A stretch of DNA of 64,000 bases, taken from Pterobdella sp. o SKG-2022. Its lineage: Eukaryota; Annelida; Clitellata; Hirudinida; Piscicolidae. The DNA is taken from contig OZ038323.1 of NCBI GenBank assembly GCA_964035795.1, positions 8,887,284 to 8,951,283 of the forward strand, in the 5' to 3' direction. The translations under genes and the position numbers were made by a program. Below are positions 41,215-53,007 of this stretch, in pieces. The notes beneath the pieces were generated by a model. That model was not told where the DNA came from. It ran no database searches and worked only from the letters and a program-made list of their open reading frames with translations. Within the stretch, counting starts at the first letter, position 1. Every line of letters starts with the position of its first letter.

Positions 41215-44080
41215 CTAATGTCGTGACTCGAGTCTATCTGAATACCGCTTGATAATACTGGTGAGGGCTGGAGGTGGAGAGAAGGTGGTAAAAAGTTCTT
41301 GCATCGACTTATCCTGCATTCCTTTGGACGGGTCAGCACCCGCCTCCAGTAACATCTCTGCCAGTGCTGTCCGCCCTGTGTTGAAGAAGAGGAAGGTTTA
41401 ATTCAATAACTATTGTTAGATTCGTTGGTGCGGGTGTTAATTGGTTTTTTAATCACTACATCATCATCGTTTTATATCTGTTTCCAAGCTAGCATGGGTT
41501 GGAAGAATTCATATTATACATAAACATGTTAAATCATTTCCCATAGTTTTTCATATTCTGTATTTTAACTTTGTTAGTTTCTTCGTGATTATTCTAGCTA
41601 TTAATTTCTTTCATGTCAACTTAATTTTAATAAATGGTTAAGTGTACAACTGAATTAATTAAACCACGAGGATTATTATAAGAAATGTGAAAATTGAAAT
41701 TTTTTAGTTAAGTATAATAAACAACATTTTTATAAATTACTCCACATCAAAAACCATTTTCATATGCTATGAAGCATTTCACGAATCAAAGCTACATCAT
41801 CAAGTGATGTATATAAACATAAATTATATAGATAAATCTTTTGAATAAAACTTTTTTGCTTTAAACAAACGTATTAAAAATCTCCTATTTTTGACGTTGA
41901 AGTTTTAAAAAATTAATTTTTTATAAACAGACTATTTTCAACAAAAAAGTATCAAATACAAAAAAATGAATACGATGTTTCTGAAATATAATAAAACCAT
42001 CAAAACACTAACCATGCATGATGGCTAGATGGAGAGGTGTGGCGCTACCGCATAGAAGGTTTGGTGCGTCTACTTGGATGTGTGGTGTTGATAAAAGGAT
42101 CTTTAAGCATTCCTAGGAAGTGTGGAAGGAGGTGCATGGTCTTAAAAGAAAATAGGGGTAGTAGTGGAAGTTTTTGTTAATGCCATTACAAGTTTGATCA
42201 TCTTTGATGTGTTTCACTCAGTGATTTTATTATTTTATAAATAAATTATACACTGTTATCCAACCATGATATAAAAACCTGGTTATTTGTGTTGATACAA
42301 GCGTGCAAGGCGCTGTTACCACTGCTGCTTGTGTTGTTAACGAAGTTGGGTAGATCTCCTCTTTGTTGGGCCTTGTATCAAAGGTGTTTTGGGGTGGTTT
42401 GTGGTGTTGTTAGTTGTTGTCAATTATTTTAGTGTGTTTTTTTTGGTTATATTATAATATTGGAATATAACATATGGCTTCTGTTTTTTGATGCTTATAC
42501 CTCATATTGAAGTATTTTAGAGATCACCAAAAAGAGCACAGAACTTCATTTTGAATAATCTAAAACTATAGTTTAGAAGACTTTTATTTTCAAAAAATTT
42601 CTTTATTGAATAATTATTTTCAGAAATTATCTTCATTTAATGTTTCGAAAACACCAAAAATATATGCATATTCCACCTTCGAAATGAGACATCGCATGAT
42701 GGCAGGTCTATTGATGATGATGCAGTGGAAGAGAAAATTTTTGTCATTGCTGTCTTTGTAGTGTAAGTCTACGAGGTTTGTCTCTATCATGAAATCAACC
42801 ACATCAGGTAGATTTTTGCTGGCGGCCGATAGGTGTCAGGGTTTATTGGTGATTTTTTTTATAATTGTATGTAATTGAAGTTGTATAATTGCAAGTGTGA
42901 TTTCGCATTTTTACACGGCAAAGTCTTGTGATGTTAATTACTATATTTTCAAAATGTTATAAAATTATTAACCTCATAGCTGCCATTAGTCTGTTTATAT
43001 GAGATTCATTTTCGTTCAACATTCTTGAAGCTTTTGAGTCGTTTAATGTATTATAAGATTCTTCATCATCATCACTAGAATATGCCCCGTAACTTTTTTC
43101 GATCTCATATAGTTTTTTTTCTATCTCCGACATTTTTCTCTCTCTTAATCTTTTCTTTTTCCTCTTAGTATTTGGTGTGTGTGTTTTAATTTCTTCCAAG
43201 AATTTTCTCCAGATGAACACAATTGTTAAGTCTTGCAAGGCTTCAGTGTTCATATCATTAAGGTCAATGTTATAGAATAATTAGCAAAATAAAGTTGAAC
43301 AAGAAAGAATAGAAACATTATATTTTCCACTAAATTACATTTTATACAAATACTGTTAAAATAAAATCATATTAAAAACACTTAACATTAGGTATGAAAA
43401 GCTTCACAAAACAAAATGACTTGTGTGGAACCTTCAATGTAGTTTTTGTCACTCCAGAACACTTCATGGCATGTTAGTGTTATGATGTGTTTGAGTTGGG
43501 AATAATGAAGGGAAATATTCTGTTTGAAGTTTGGTAGAAAACTGTTTTTAGTATTAGTTTTATCTACGTTGAAATAATCATTGACAAAGGACGTTAAGTG
43601 CTGTTGGCTAAAGTCAACATAGTTTGTGGGATTTGAAGGAAGTTCTTGTAATAGCGCCTGCGATTTTTTGTGGAAAAATTGTCTTCTATCTTTTTTATTA
43701 AAAGTGCTGAGCCAAAAGTGACAAAAATCACAAAAGTTGTTTTCGTTTTTTAAGAATGTTTGCAGGGTTTTTAAGTTGTCATTAGTTTTGTTATGCAGTA
43801 GTTTAATACCTTTGTTTCCTTTATTTGACACCAATTCGTTTACGGAATCTTCAGTTTCAGATTTTTTTTTTATCGATAAATTATTTTTCATATCGAATAT
43901 AGAATTGTATATCTTTGCACCTGTACTGCCACTTGCAACTTTCAACAAATCCCCATTAGAAGAAAAATTATCACATGTTTTCAAATCATTTTCGAAACTT
44001 TTAAAATTAAAAGCATTTACATCGCTATTCAATCTCGATTCAGTTACGATATCCCTTAAATTCTTGATACTTCTCGCCAT
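41215..44080 (-). CDS. Ankyrin-repeat protein of unknown function, six exons
   Basis: I do not recognise the family beyond its ankyrin repeats. Six exons close in phase to about 470 aa: 43432-44080 (ATG at 44080), 42973-43240, 42677-42818, 42279-42371, 42013-42112 and 41215-41375. The N-terminal 230 residues are charged, with a compact stretch FCDFCHFWLSTFNKKDRR and LQELPSNP that may be a separate domain. A basic, probably helical linker follows (TKRKKKRLRERKMSEIEKK, then an acidic DDDEES patch). The C-terminal half holds four repeat-like units: LPDVVDFMIETNLVDLHYKD, GNSALHACINTNNQECLKIL, ATPLHLAIMHGRTALAEMLL and EAGADPSKG. The protein ends ERLESRH-like after IIKRYSDR. No signal peptide or membrane segment is seen, so it is probably a cytosolic or nuclear scaffold. 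The acceptors at 42818 and 43240 have weak polypyrimidine tracts and were chosen for phase. Confidence 0.8.
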
Positions 44081-44433
44081 GGTAGCATGCTAACTAATGC
44101 ACATGGCGCTGCACTTCAATTGTGGTGTAGATTGAGAATTTGAAGAATGATTGAAAGGCGTATATGACGAAAAATATAGGAAAAGCTCCTTGATAAGCCA
44201 AATTAAACAAAAATATCAACATTAAAACAATCCGACTTTCGCTGTAAATATATCTGTTTTCTTTTACGTTGACTAGGAGACGGTTTTTGTAAGTTTATTC
44301 AGATAATTTTAGGGAAATTGAATTAAAATATAAAACGTATAATTAACTAACGAATAACTTGTGGTTTATTTTGATTTGAACAACATGAAACAAATTATAA
44401 CATGTAATAACTAATATAGCATTTTCAAATGTT

Positions 44434-45787
44434 TTAGTCAACATTGAGTTTCTTGAATGTGCCGGTGAGAGAAGTGGCTGTTGTTTGGTCTCCACTTTTT
44501 TCTCCTTTGAAGATGTCAGTCTCAATGAAGATCTTGTGTTCCAGCATACCTTTAAAGTATTCCTCGTCCTCGTACAACTCTTTCTTATAGGCAGTAGCCA
44601 ACACGTCTCCGTTGGCTAGAGTTCCTCCCAACTCCTCAGGCAAAGCGTTAAGGTCAAAATGTTCGTGCAAAGTTTGCAGATTCGATCCGTGAAAAAATTG
44701 TCTGTCGAGAATTTTCTGTTTGAAGAATGGTTTGATGCAGGCGTGGATGTATCCGAAGATGGAAGGCTCATTAACAAAATGCATGGCCTTCAACCTCATT
44801 GGGAAGGCTTCCTGCAACAGAGTGGACATCGTCCGGATGTAGTTGAGATCAAACTTGGTCACGTGAGACATACCCATGTCAGCAGCATTGCCGATCATCA
44901 CCACACCTCTCACTTGGGTTTCCTCATCCCTAATCACCTTCTCCAATGACATCAAGTTTAACCTCAACAATCTCATCATCTCCATCTCTTCAGGTACCCA
45001 CTTCCCCATCCTCAAATATAAAATTTTTCTGCCTAGTTTGTCAACAGAGGGCAGGATGGTAGTCAATCCAGTGTCGATGACATCCTTAGATTTTGAGGGT
45101 GTCAGGCTGTACAGGTGTTGGCTGTTGTTGGCTCGGACGGTGTAGTAGTTGATGATGGCGTTGTAAGCTCTGTCTACATCGAATTTTTTCGCCCTTAAAA
45201 ACTTGATCATGAAGGAGTTATCCGTGGGGCATTTGAGGGCTGTGATTGGTTTTTCATCTCATTATTACAAATATATTCATTATATAACTCATAAACCTTT
45301 TTTCAAAATAAAACTTTTTAAAAGAAATCTATATATTCATTGCTAAAAATAAATTGAGTTATTATAAATATTATATATACCAATAGTATACTAATTAACC
45401 CTAGTCTTGTGAGTTATAAGTGGGTCAAGGTAGAAGTGATTTAGCAGATTGAAAGGTTCAAATTGGGCATAAACACCCCATAAAAAGATTAAAATGCCAA
45501 GTTTTTCAGTTTTCGAATTAACAGACATTTTAGTTTTGACATATAAAAGTGAAAATATTTTTCTCTCAACAGAATAGTGTTTGAAACATTCATCAATCTT
45601 CTTGCTTAAATAAAGTCATGAAACAAACGCAAAATAACTAAAAAATCTCACCTTTATTAGCTGTCACTTTCTCTCTCAATTCTTTGATTGAACCATCTCT
45701 TTTTTCCGGGCTTTCATTCAACTCCTCTTTGGCAATCTTTTGCACTTCCTCACTCAGTGAGCATACATAAGGAGTTTCTTCGGACAT
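44434..45787 (-). CDS. CRAL-TRIO lipid-binding protein (alpha-tocopherol transfer protein-like)
   Basis: This is a cytosolic carrier of a small hydrophobic ligand. Two exons, 45652-45787 (ATG at 45787) and 44434-45239, join in phase with a GTGAGA donor and CACAG acceptor to give 313 aa, the usual length of the TTPA/clavesin/RLBP1 family. The N-terminal CRAL-TRIO-N helix region (ELREKVTANKALKC, DNSFMIKFLRAKKFDVDRAY) precedes the lipid-binding Sec14-like domain. The latter has LGRKILYLRMGKWVPEE, VRGVVMIGNAADMG and MPLRLKAMHFVN-type segments (here FPMRLKAMHFVNEPSIFGY). It ends with FFHGSNLQTLHEHFDLNALP, PEELGGTLANGD and a polar tail. The ligand cannot be told from sequence. Confidence 0.93.
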
Positions 45788-46186
45788 TTCAAACAGTTTT
45801 TTGTTGCTTATGCTTCGAATAAAAAAACTAACACACGCTTGTAAACGAAGTTAGCATGCGTACTTCAACGTTTTAATATTACGATGGCCCTTCGGTACTT
45901 GAATATAGCTGAAAGCTTTGAATCTTTAACAATAGGTAAAGTTATGCGCCTTTTAATGGCTTGCATATATATGAGAATTGATAGTAATACAAATGTATGC
46001 AAACTTGTTTGGATGTTGTTCTACATGAAGTTTTTGTCACCGATCGAGAAGTCGGATTGTATTTGTTAAGAAATATTTTTAAAATTTTATATCATAACAT
46101 ATTCTCAAATATTCTATATATATATCCGAACAAAAATGTCGTTGACAGCAAGAAAATGATTTCAATCTTAAATTTGTTTCATTTCT
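45788..46186. other. Upstream region of the CRAL-TRIO gene
   Basis: It should contain the CRAL-TRIO promoter. A plus-strand ATG frame at 45884-45936 ends at a good GTAAAG donor, but I found no acceptor in phase before the retrotransposon begins. Confidence 0.35.
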
Positions 46187-48484
46187 AATAATAATAATAA
46201 TATTATTATTACAACTTCAATGAATGAAAAACCAAAACAAGAAGAATTTATTATTAATTCTGGAAAAGTACAAAATGTCTTGTCGAAAATACCAAATTGG
46301 AAAGCACCTGGACCAGACGGTGTTCAAGGATTTTGGCTAAAAAACTTCAAGTCCAATGGTTAGTAAAATATTTATCAGAATGCTACAAAGGAACAACGCC
46401 AGCGTGGATGACAAAAGGCCGAACGGTTTTGATACAAAAAGATAAATCAAAAGGAACGTTTGCAAGCAACTATAGGCCAATTACATGCCTACCATTATGT
46501 TGGAAAATATTGACAGCGTTACTAACAGATGAGATCTACGCCTTTTTGGAAAACAACCAGTTTCTCCCAGAAGAACAAAAAGGATGCAGAAGGAAAAGCA
46601 GAGGAACAGGAGATCAGTTATACATAGACAAGATGATACTGAAGGAGGTAAAAACGAGAAAGAAAAATCTAGCAATGGGCTGGATTGATTACCAAAAAGC
46701 GTTTGATATGCTGCCCCACTCCTGGATAATAGACTGCCTTTATTCACTTGGGCTGAATAAAAAACTGATAACCTTCTTGCAATTAAAATTGACCTGTAAC
46801 AATGAAAATCTAGGTGAAGTAGAAATAAAGAGAGGAATATTCCAAGAAGACTCATTATCTCCACTTTTGTTTGTCATAGCCCTCATTACTCTAATGAAGA
46901 TACTAAAAGCTACAAGACATTGTTACAGCTTTGCAAATAAGGAAAAGATCAACCATCTACTCTATATGGATGATCTCAAACTGTATGCCAAAACCGAGGA
47001 AGAACTCGACTCACTAGTACAGACAGTAAGAGTTTTTAGTGAAGATATCGGCATAAAATTCAGTATCGAGAAGTTTTCAATGTTAGTAATGAAAAGAGGG
47101 AAAAAAGTTAAATCAGATGGAATTAAGCTACCCGACGACACAGTAATGAAAGCATTGAGAGATGGAGAAGGATACAAGTATCTGGGTATATTACAAGTTG
47201 ACGATTTACAGAAAAAAGAAATGAAAATCAAAGTTCTCAATGAATACAAAAGAAGAGTGCGGAAGATTGTTAAGACATAACTGAATGGAAGGAATATTTT
47301 TAAGGGTATTAATACTTGAGTCATCCCTGTTTTGAGATATTCAGCGCCTTTCCTTAGTTGGAAAAAGACTGAGCTTCAGTCAATAGCTGGAAAAACAAAA
47401 AAACTCTTAACAATGCATAATGGACGGCACCCACGAAGTGATGTAGATAGGTTATATATATCAAGGAAAGTCGGCGGACGAGGACTGGAAAATGCTGAAG
47501 ATACTGTTATCTTGGCCAAAATCAGCCTTGAGGATCACATCAAAAAAAGCGATGAAAGACTTTTATGTGCAGCTAGAGGTGATTTTGAAAACCCAGTAAT
47601 TGCCACAGTGAAAGATATGAAAAAAAATATTCAAGATGAGAGAATAAAAAAATGGAATGAAAAAAGAATGTATGGACAGTTCTTAAGGGATACATCGGCA
47701 AAAGTAAACAAAGAGTTAAGTTGGAGATGGCTGAGAAAAGGCGATTTAAAAATCCAAACTGAGTCACTTTTATGTGCGGCGCAAAAGCAAGCCTTGAGGA
47801 CCAACTATCTCAAATTCCGTATAGATAAAACAGCTAATAGCCCACTGTGTAGAATGTGCGGCAACAAAGGTGAAAGAGTTCAACACATAATCTGCGAATG
47901 TGAGAAGCTCGCTCAAAAAGAGTACAGTCACGATAACGTTGTTAGAAGACTCCATTGTGACTTGTGTAAGAAATATGGATTAAAATGCAATGTAAAGTGG
48001 TACGAACATGAGCCAGATAGTGTTGTGGAGAATGATGACATAAAGTTACTATGGTACTTCAATATACAATGTGACAATATGATAAAAGCCCGTCGACCTT
48101 ACATTGCCAATTTACACAAAAAGGAGAAAAAATGCATGATTGTGGATGTTGCTGTACCTGGAGACTGCAGAATCAATGAAAAAGAAAAAATTGATAAGTA
48201 TCAGGATCTGCGAAGAGAAGTTAGCAGACTATGACAGCAAAAGAAAGTGCATGTGGTACCAATTGTAAAGGGAATCCTTGGAAGTATAAGCAAGAACTTC
48301 ATAGACCTTCTCCACCAATTAGAAATTAATACAAATATGGGAGAGTTGCTAAAGGCGGCATTACTCGGTACCGCAAGAATTTTGAGAAAGGTTCTGGAGC
48401 TGTAGGCAGACTTAGTAAGACTCTGGTTATTAGTTATGACCCGTCTTACTAAAATTTTCTCAGCAAAATGCTTGATAGATTTCA
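46187..48484 (+). mobile_element. Decayed R4/Dong-like non-LTR retrotransposon, 5' truncated
   Basis: Remains of a LINE with a reverse transcriptase followed by a restriction-like endonuclease. It starts abruptly after a short AAT/ATT run (46187-46211). The first RT block ([17 protein letters not shown]) is in another frame from the rest (46297-47280), so a frameshift lies near 46330. Seen next are [20 protein letters not shown], the catalytic MDD block [11 protein letters not shown], and a thumb/linker region. A CCHC knuckle (CRMCGNKGERVQHIICEC) and the endonuclease block (ARRPYIANLHKKEKKCMIVD, VAVPGDCR) follow. Stops at 47278, 47317 and 48232 break one continuous frame that ends at 48405. 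The endonuclease PD position reads PY. The 3' end runs directly into (TAA)n. The element is dead. Placement in the R4/Dong clade rests on domain order and the TAA flanks. Confidence 0.85.
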
Positions 48485-48724
<240 letters not shown>

Positions 48725-49965
48725 GTTTTATTAGTATAGCGCCAAGGAAAGCAACTGAGGCGCTCTCGTCCGATTCAATATGAGGGTAACAACAATGAAA
48801 CGTTTGGAAAAGATAANNNNNNNNNNNNNNNNNNNNNNNNNNNNNNNNNNNNNNNNNNNNNNNNNNNNNNNNNNNNNNNNNNNNNNNNNNNNNNNNNNNN
48901 NNNNNNNNNNNNNNNNNNNNNNNNNNNNNNNNNNNNNNNNNNNNNNNNNNNNNNNNNNNNNNNNNNNNNNNNNNNNNNNNNNNNNNNNNNNNNNNNNNNN
49001 NNNNNNNNNNNNNNNNAAATGGTGAGTTTAGTATAAAGTTCGATGTTCAAATGAATTAGGTGTTATCAGAGGTTGAAAGCGATTTCAAATAAATGCGTTT
49101 TTAAGTTTTTTAAATGTTGTCAGACTATCACAGTTTCTTATATGTTGTGGGAGGGTGTTCCAGATTTTGGATGATGAGTGTCGAAAAGCACGACTAGATA
49201 TTTTATTATTTGTGCTGTTGTTTATAAGAATAAGTGCTCCTGAGGAGCGAAGGGTTCTAGTTTGGTTTTATTGTTCAGAAGTGAGCGAAGATAAGATGGA
49301 GATGATAGCTTGAGAGTTTTAAATGTTATTAGTGCTATTTTGAAGATGATACGTTGTTTGACTGAAAGCCAATGGAAACGCTGGAGATTTTTCTTGGAGG
49401 AGCTATTAAAGTAGTGATCTTTGAAATTGCAGTTGAGTGCAATCGTAGCTCTTTCATTCACTAGGCGCTGCAGTCTTTTGAGTCGGAGGCTTGCCACTCC
49501 GTAGAAAGCCGAGTTTCAGTAGTCGATGCGATTGAGTACTAGGCATCGAACTGACTGCTTGCTAAGTCATCTGTGAGGAAAAGACGAATGTGAGAGATGG
49601 CGTAAAGATGGTAGTTGCAGGACTATGAGATGAGTGATGTGGTTGTTGAAGGTAAGCTTGCAGTCGGGAGTTAATCCAAGAGTTTTCATGACGTCGTTGG
49701 AGGGAAGGTTGTTGAAGTTGGTTGAATTTACCGCAGCTTTTAGTTGATGTAAGGTGCCGAGTTTGATAACTTCGGTTTATTTTTGTTGGACTGCATGTGA
49801 TTAGTTTCAAACCATTTTTCCAAGGTTTCAATGCATGAGGGAGTAGTGGTTATTGGGTTTTTTGGGTTTATTTTTTCAATAATGGTGATATCATCGGCAT
49901 GTTGATGGTGTAGGAGGTTTGAGTTTTGAATCAGACTACCAACGGTGGAAATGTAGCACATTAAT
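48725..49965 (-). mobile_element. CR1/L2-like LINE fragment, 5' truncated, containing an assembly gap
   Basis: On the minus strand, scattered frames match the C-terminal half of a CR1/L2/jockey-type reverse transcriptase. The frame at 49740-49961 has HADDITII at the catalytic box (Tyr replaced by His), then CIETLEKWF. About 49640-49690 has LGLTPDCKLTFNNHIT. The frame at 49222-49497 has RLKRLQRLVNERAT and LQRFHWLSVKQRIIFKIALI. The 3' end reads GCGCCTC...GGCGCTATACTAATAAAACA followed by (ATT)n. Frames are broken by stops and shifts, and the gap 48817-49016 removes part of the 3' UTR. Not functional. Confidence 0.8.
48817..49016. other. Assembly gap (200 N)
   Basis: A second gap of exactly 200 N, inside the 3' part of the minus-strand LINE, next to the (TAA)n tract. 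Repeat collapse is the likely cause. Confidence 0.99.
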
Positions 49966-50069
49966 ATTTACTAGGCAAATAAATTGATTAGAGTAGGGGA
50001 GGGGTATAAAGAACTATAAATAAACTTTTCAGCTTGAAATTGATACAAAAAAATATAAAAATTGCTACC

Positions 50070-50863
50070 ATGAAAACCCTCATGGACTTGCTCACCATTT
50101 TTGTCCTGATCAATTGTAAACTTAAATTTCCATCCAGTATCAACTTAACATAACGAAAAGGATTGACCTTGTATATAACAATAACTTTAATTACTTCTGC
50201 TATGTTTTGAAAATTAATTTTGAATTTAAAATTAGAAATTTAAATAATTTTATTGGCAAACGTCCTAATGTATGAAATATGTATGCAAAAATGTTTCATA
50301 GAGACGTGTATTGATATTAAATACGATAATCACCCAAATAAATAAAAATTAATCCTACAAAGGTGTGGTGCCACAGGTGGAAGGAGATTGGCATTATGAA
50401 ATAAAATGTGGGGTGAGTTTGTTCAGTTTAAATGAACTTTTAGTAAGTTTATGTTATATTTATCTTTATTAATTCCTTGTAGTAAAGCGATTTATTTATG
50501 TTTATATAGCTATTTTCACTATTGGTTACCTTATGATGATATGGCATATATCGGGAAGCTTCATTAAAATAAAAAATTCAAATTACGTCATATTTTATGA
50601 TTCACATATTTTCACTAGTTGAAACAACCCACAGGATAAGATATGCCGAGAACCAGATTATTGCAATGAAAAACTAGAATGCGGTAAAAAAATTTTTTTA
50701 AATTTTAAAATTATTTATATATATAATTTTTTAAACTGAGCTTTTGTTTGAATAACTAAATATTCATTAATTTATATTAATTATTGGAATAATTGAATTT
50801 GAAGTTATTTTTTTTACAGCTCTTTATGTTAATCCGAAAAAAAGAAAAAATTCTGGAGAATAA
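50070..50863 (+). CDS. Small secreted cysteine protein, copy A of a tandem family
   Basis: Family unknown to me. Four exons close in phase: 50070-50115, 50363-50412, 50635-50683 and 50820-50863, giving 62 aa. Exon 1 is a signal peptide (MKTLMDLLTIFVLIN) ending in phase 1, as in copies B and C. Exon 2 gives VEGDWHYEIKCG, ending in phase 0. Exon 3 gives DKICREPDYCNEKLEC, ending in phase 1. Exon 4 gives ALYVNPKKRKNSGE, a basic tail. The four mature cysteines have spacing C-x4-C-x5-C-x5-C. Copies B and C have about 12 more residues before the second cysteine, and their C terminus is TYSPYLM-like. A is therefore the divergent member, or its exon 3 is under-called. GTATAAAGAA at about 50008 is a plausible TATA box. 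No function is assigned. Confidence 0.62.
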
Positions 50864-51346
50864 AATCGCTATAACACCCATGAAATTTAATTCATAAAGT
50901 TTATTAAAAGAAAAACTGCCTTTTTTTTAAGCTCAGTTAGTTATTTCAAAAACTTAATCGCATAAAAAATGTGAAAACAACAGGAAAATTTTGAAAATAA
51001 CTAAACTTGAATCTATTAATATATCTAACGAATAATTTCTTCAAATTGTTTAACGGGTGTAAATATTGGAGCACACAAATCCCAAATATTAACTTCAATA
51101 CTTTTTAGCCAATCAATAAAATCGATAAAACAAACAAACAAACCAACAATGAAAAAAAAATCTACCTGGGTGTCGACCAACCACAGTCATCCATGGAAAT
51201 GATGTTTAATTAATGTAACCAATTGCAATATATATCATTACATGCTGAGTAATTCTATCATAGCTATAATCTATATTTTATAATTACTGAAAAATTCGAT
51301 AATTAGAGCTTTTTGAATAGTTTAGTGTATGTTAATAGTTTGAACA

Positions 51347-52362
51347 ATGAAAAAGTCTTTAGTCTTACCTCTTCTTCTTTTCCTCATCCTGCAATGTTTG
51401 TTTGAAGTACATTCTAAATTAATTAAAAGTAATTATAACGATAAATTAAAACTCAATATCTTTAATAATTAATATAGAAAAATAATTTCAAAATAAAAAA
51501 AATTCAGAGAATAACAAAATAACCAAATAAAATAGCTATATTTTTAAGCAATAAAATAATGCTTGCACTAATGAGGGAAGGATATTAATCTCAAATATTG
51601 ATGAATGTGAATGAATACAGACTCAGTCTTCAGTGATTCTTACAACAAAGTGAAGGAAATATGCGGAGTGAGTGAGCTAGTTATTGGTGTGATTATGAAG
51701 TTTAATAATCTAATTTTAGTTTTTCGTAGTTTGTTTTGCTTTGAGTGAGGGTGAGTTTGTAAAAGTTTAATTGAAATAAGCTTCAAAGTATTATAAATAC
51801 AAAATATTACGGGGTTTTCAAAAGTACTAAGCTGTTCTTAGTCCAGATTTTTATATGTGATATATGAAAACACAAAAAAATTGTTAAATACAACAAGAAA
51901 TGTATACACTATTAAGTTTAAGCCTACTGAACTATTATAGAATTAACAGTTTCAAGTTTGTATTCTTCATTTGATAATGCATGTTCCACTTGCGAAAAGC
52001 TTTGTATTTTACGGTTAATAAGCTTCTCATTTGAATTATTTAAATAAATATTCAATTTAATTAAAATCACTACTGTTGCCAGCCAAAGTACTTTATGGGG
52101 TACCAGGTACTAAACAAGTATGAATTCTGTCGGTTTCCAGATTTCTGCAACAGCACTGAGAAGTGTGGTGAGAGGATTACAACTTATCTATATTATAAAA
52201 ACGAAAAAAACTAAAACACCAAGTACAAACGTCCTAAAACTCCCCTGAAGTTAATGATATGATTTAATCTTCAAAACCCATATTAATTTAACTTAAACAA
52301 TCTTTTCCACAGAAACTTATTCTCCCTATCTCATGCAAGGCGTAGTGTTGGTGTGGTTGTGA
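51347..52362 (+). CDS. Small secreted cysteine protein, copy B of a tandem family
   Basis: Family unknown to me. Exons 51347-51395, 51621-51667, 52083-52167 and 52313-52362 join with phases 1, 0, 1 to give 76 aa. Exon 1 is a signal peptide (MKKSLVLPLLLFLILQ). The mature part reads YSVFSDSYNKVKEICG, then KYFMGYQVLNKYEFCRFPDF with CNSTEKC, then ETYSPYLMQGVVLVWL. It has four cysteines; the last three follow C-x5-C-x5-C. The second exon is 47 bp in both B and C, and exon 3 differs by only one codon. Conservation between copies B and C (SYNK..., FP-FCN, TYSPYLM-GV-LVWL) while introns differ shows these are real exons. The small size and cysteine framework suggest an extracellular peptide; hormone, antimicrobial, structural and toxin-like roles are all open. 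Confidence 0.78.
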
Positions 52363-53007
52363 GGGCTGTTACGCTTGTACCGGCCACTGTTCAGCCGTGG
52401 AGTTGATTAATATGTTGTTGTGGTTGAATTAGTGGGATGTTGCTTGTGAAGTTAATGTAATAATATGGATTAATAAATGAGTTGTTTGAGAAATTAAAAT
52501 TGGATGTTCAAAATTTTGATTTTGTTTCCCGGGATTAGTTTTGAATAAAAAATTTAGATGATCTTTTGAAAATAATATCGCGTTTGATTTGATTAGATCG
52601 TTTCAAAAATTGAAAACTTCAGAAATTTGAATCATAAAAATGCCGCTTCAAATTTTTTCAATATCGGTGGTCATGTGTTACTAACACAACATCAAAAAAA
52701 ATTATACTGAAAATCAATTAATCAAATTTGAAAAAAAAAATTAAAACAAACAGTAACCACCCAATACACATCCAGCCTTTATACCTATCATTGATTCTCA
52801 ATTTCCAAACCATTTAAACGCCAGTATTGTGTATATATCTCTGTGCAAATATTTAATTTATATAAAAGTTTAGTCTTCTAGCTAGATCCAGCAATTTTTA
52901 TATTTATTTTAAAATTAATTAAAGAATAAGAGTTGATTTCATTAATAAGTTTAGGCTTTTTAGGTATACTTTTGAGTTTTTTGAAAGTTTTAAACAAGTG
53001 ATCTACG

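Noticed and set aside
45884..46188. Possible divergent gene next to CRAL-TRIO (MALRYLNIAESFESLTI with a GTAAAG donor)
   Set aside because: No acceptor in the required phase before the retrotransposon; the second open stretch cannot be joined.
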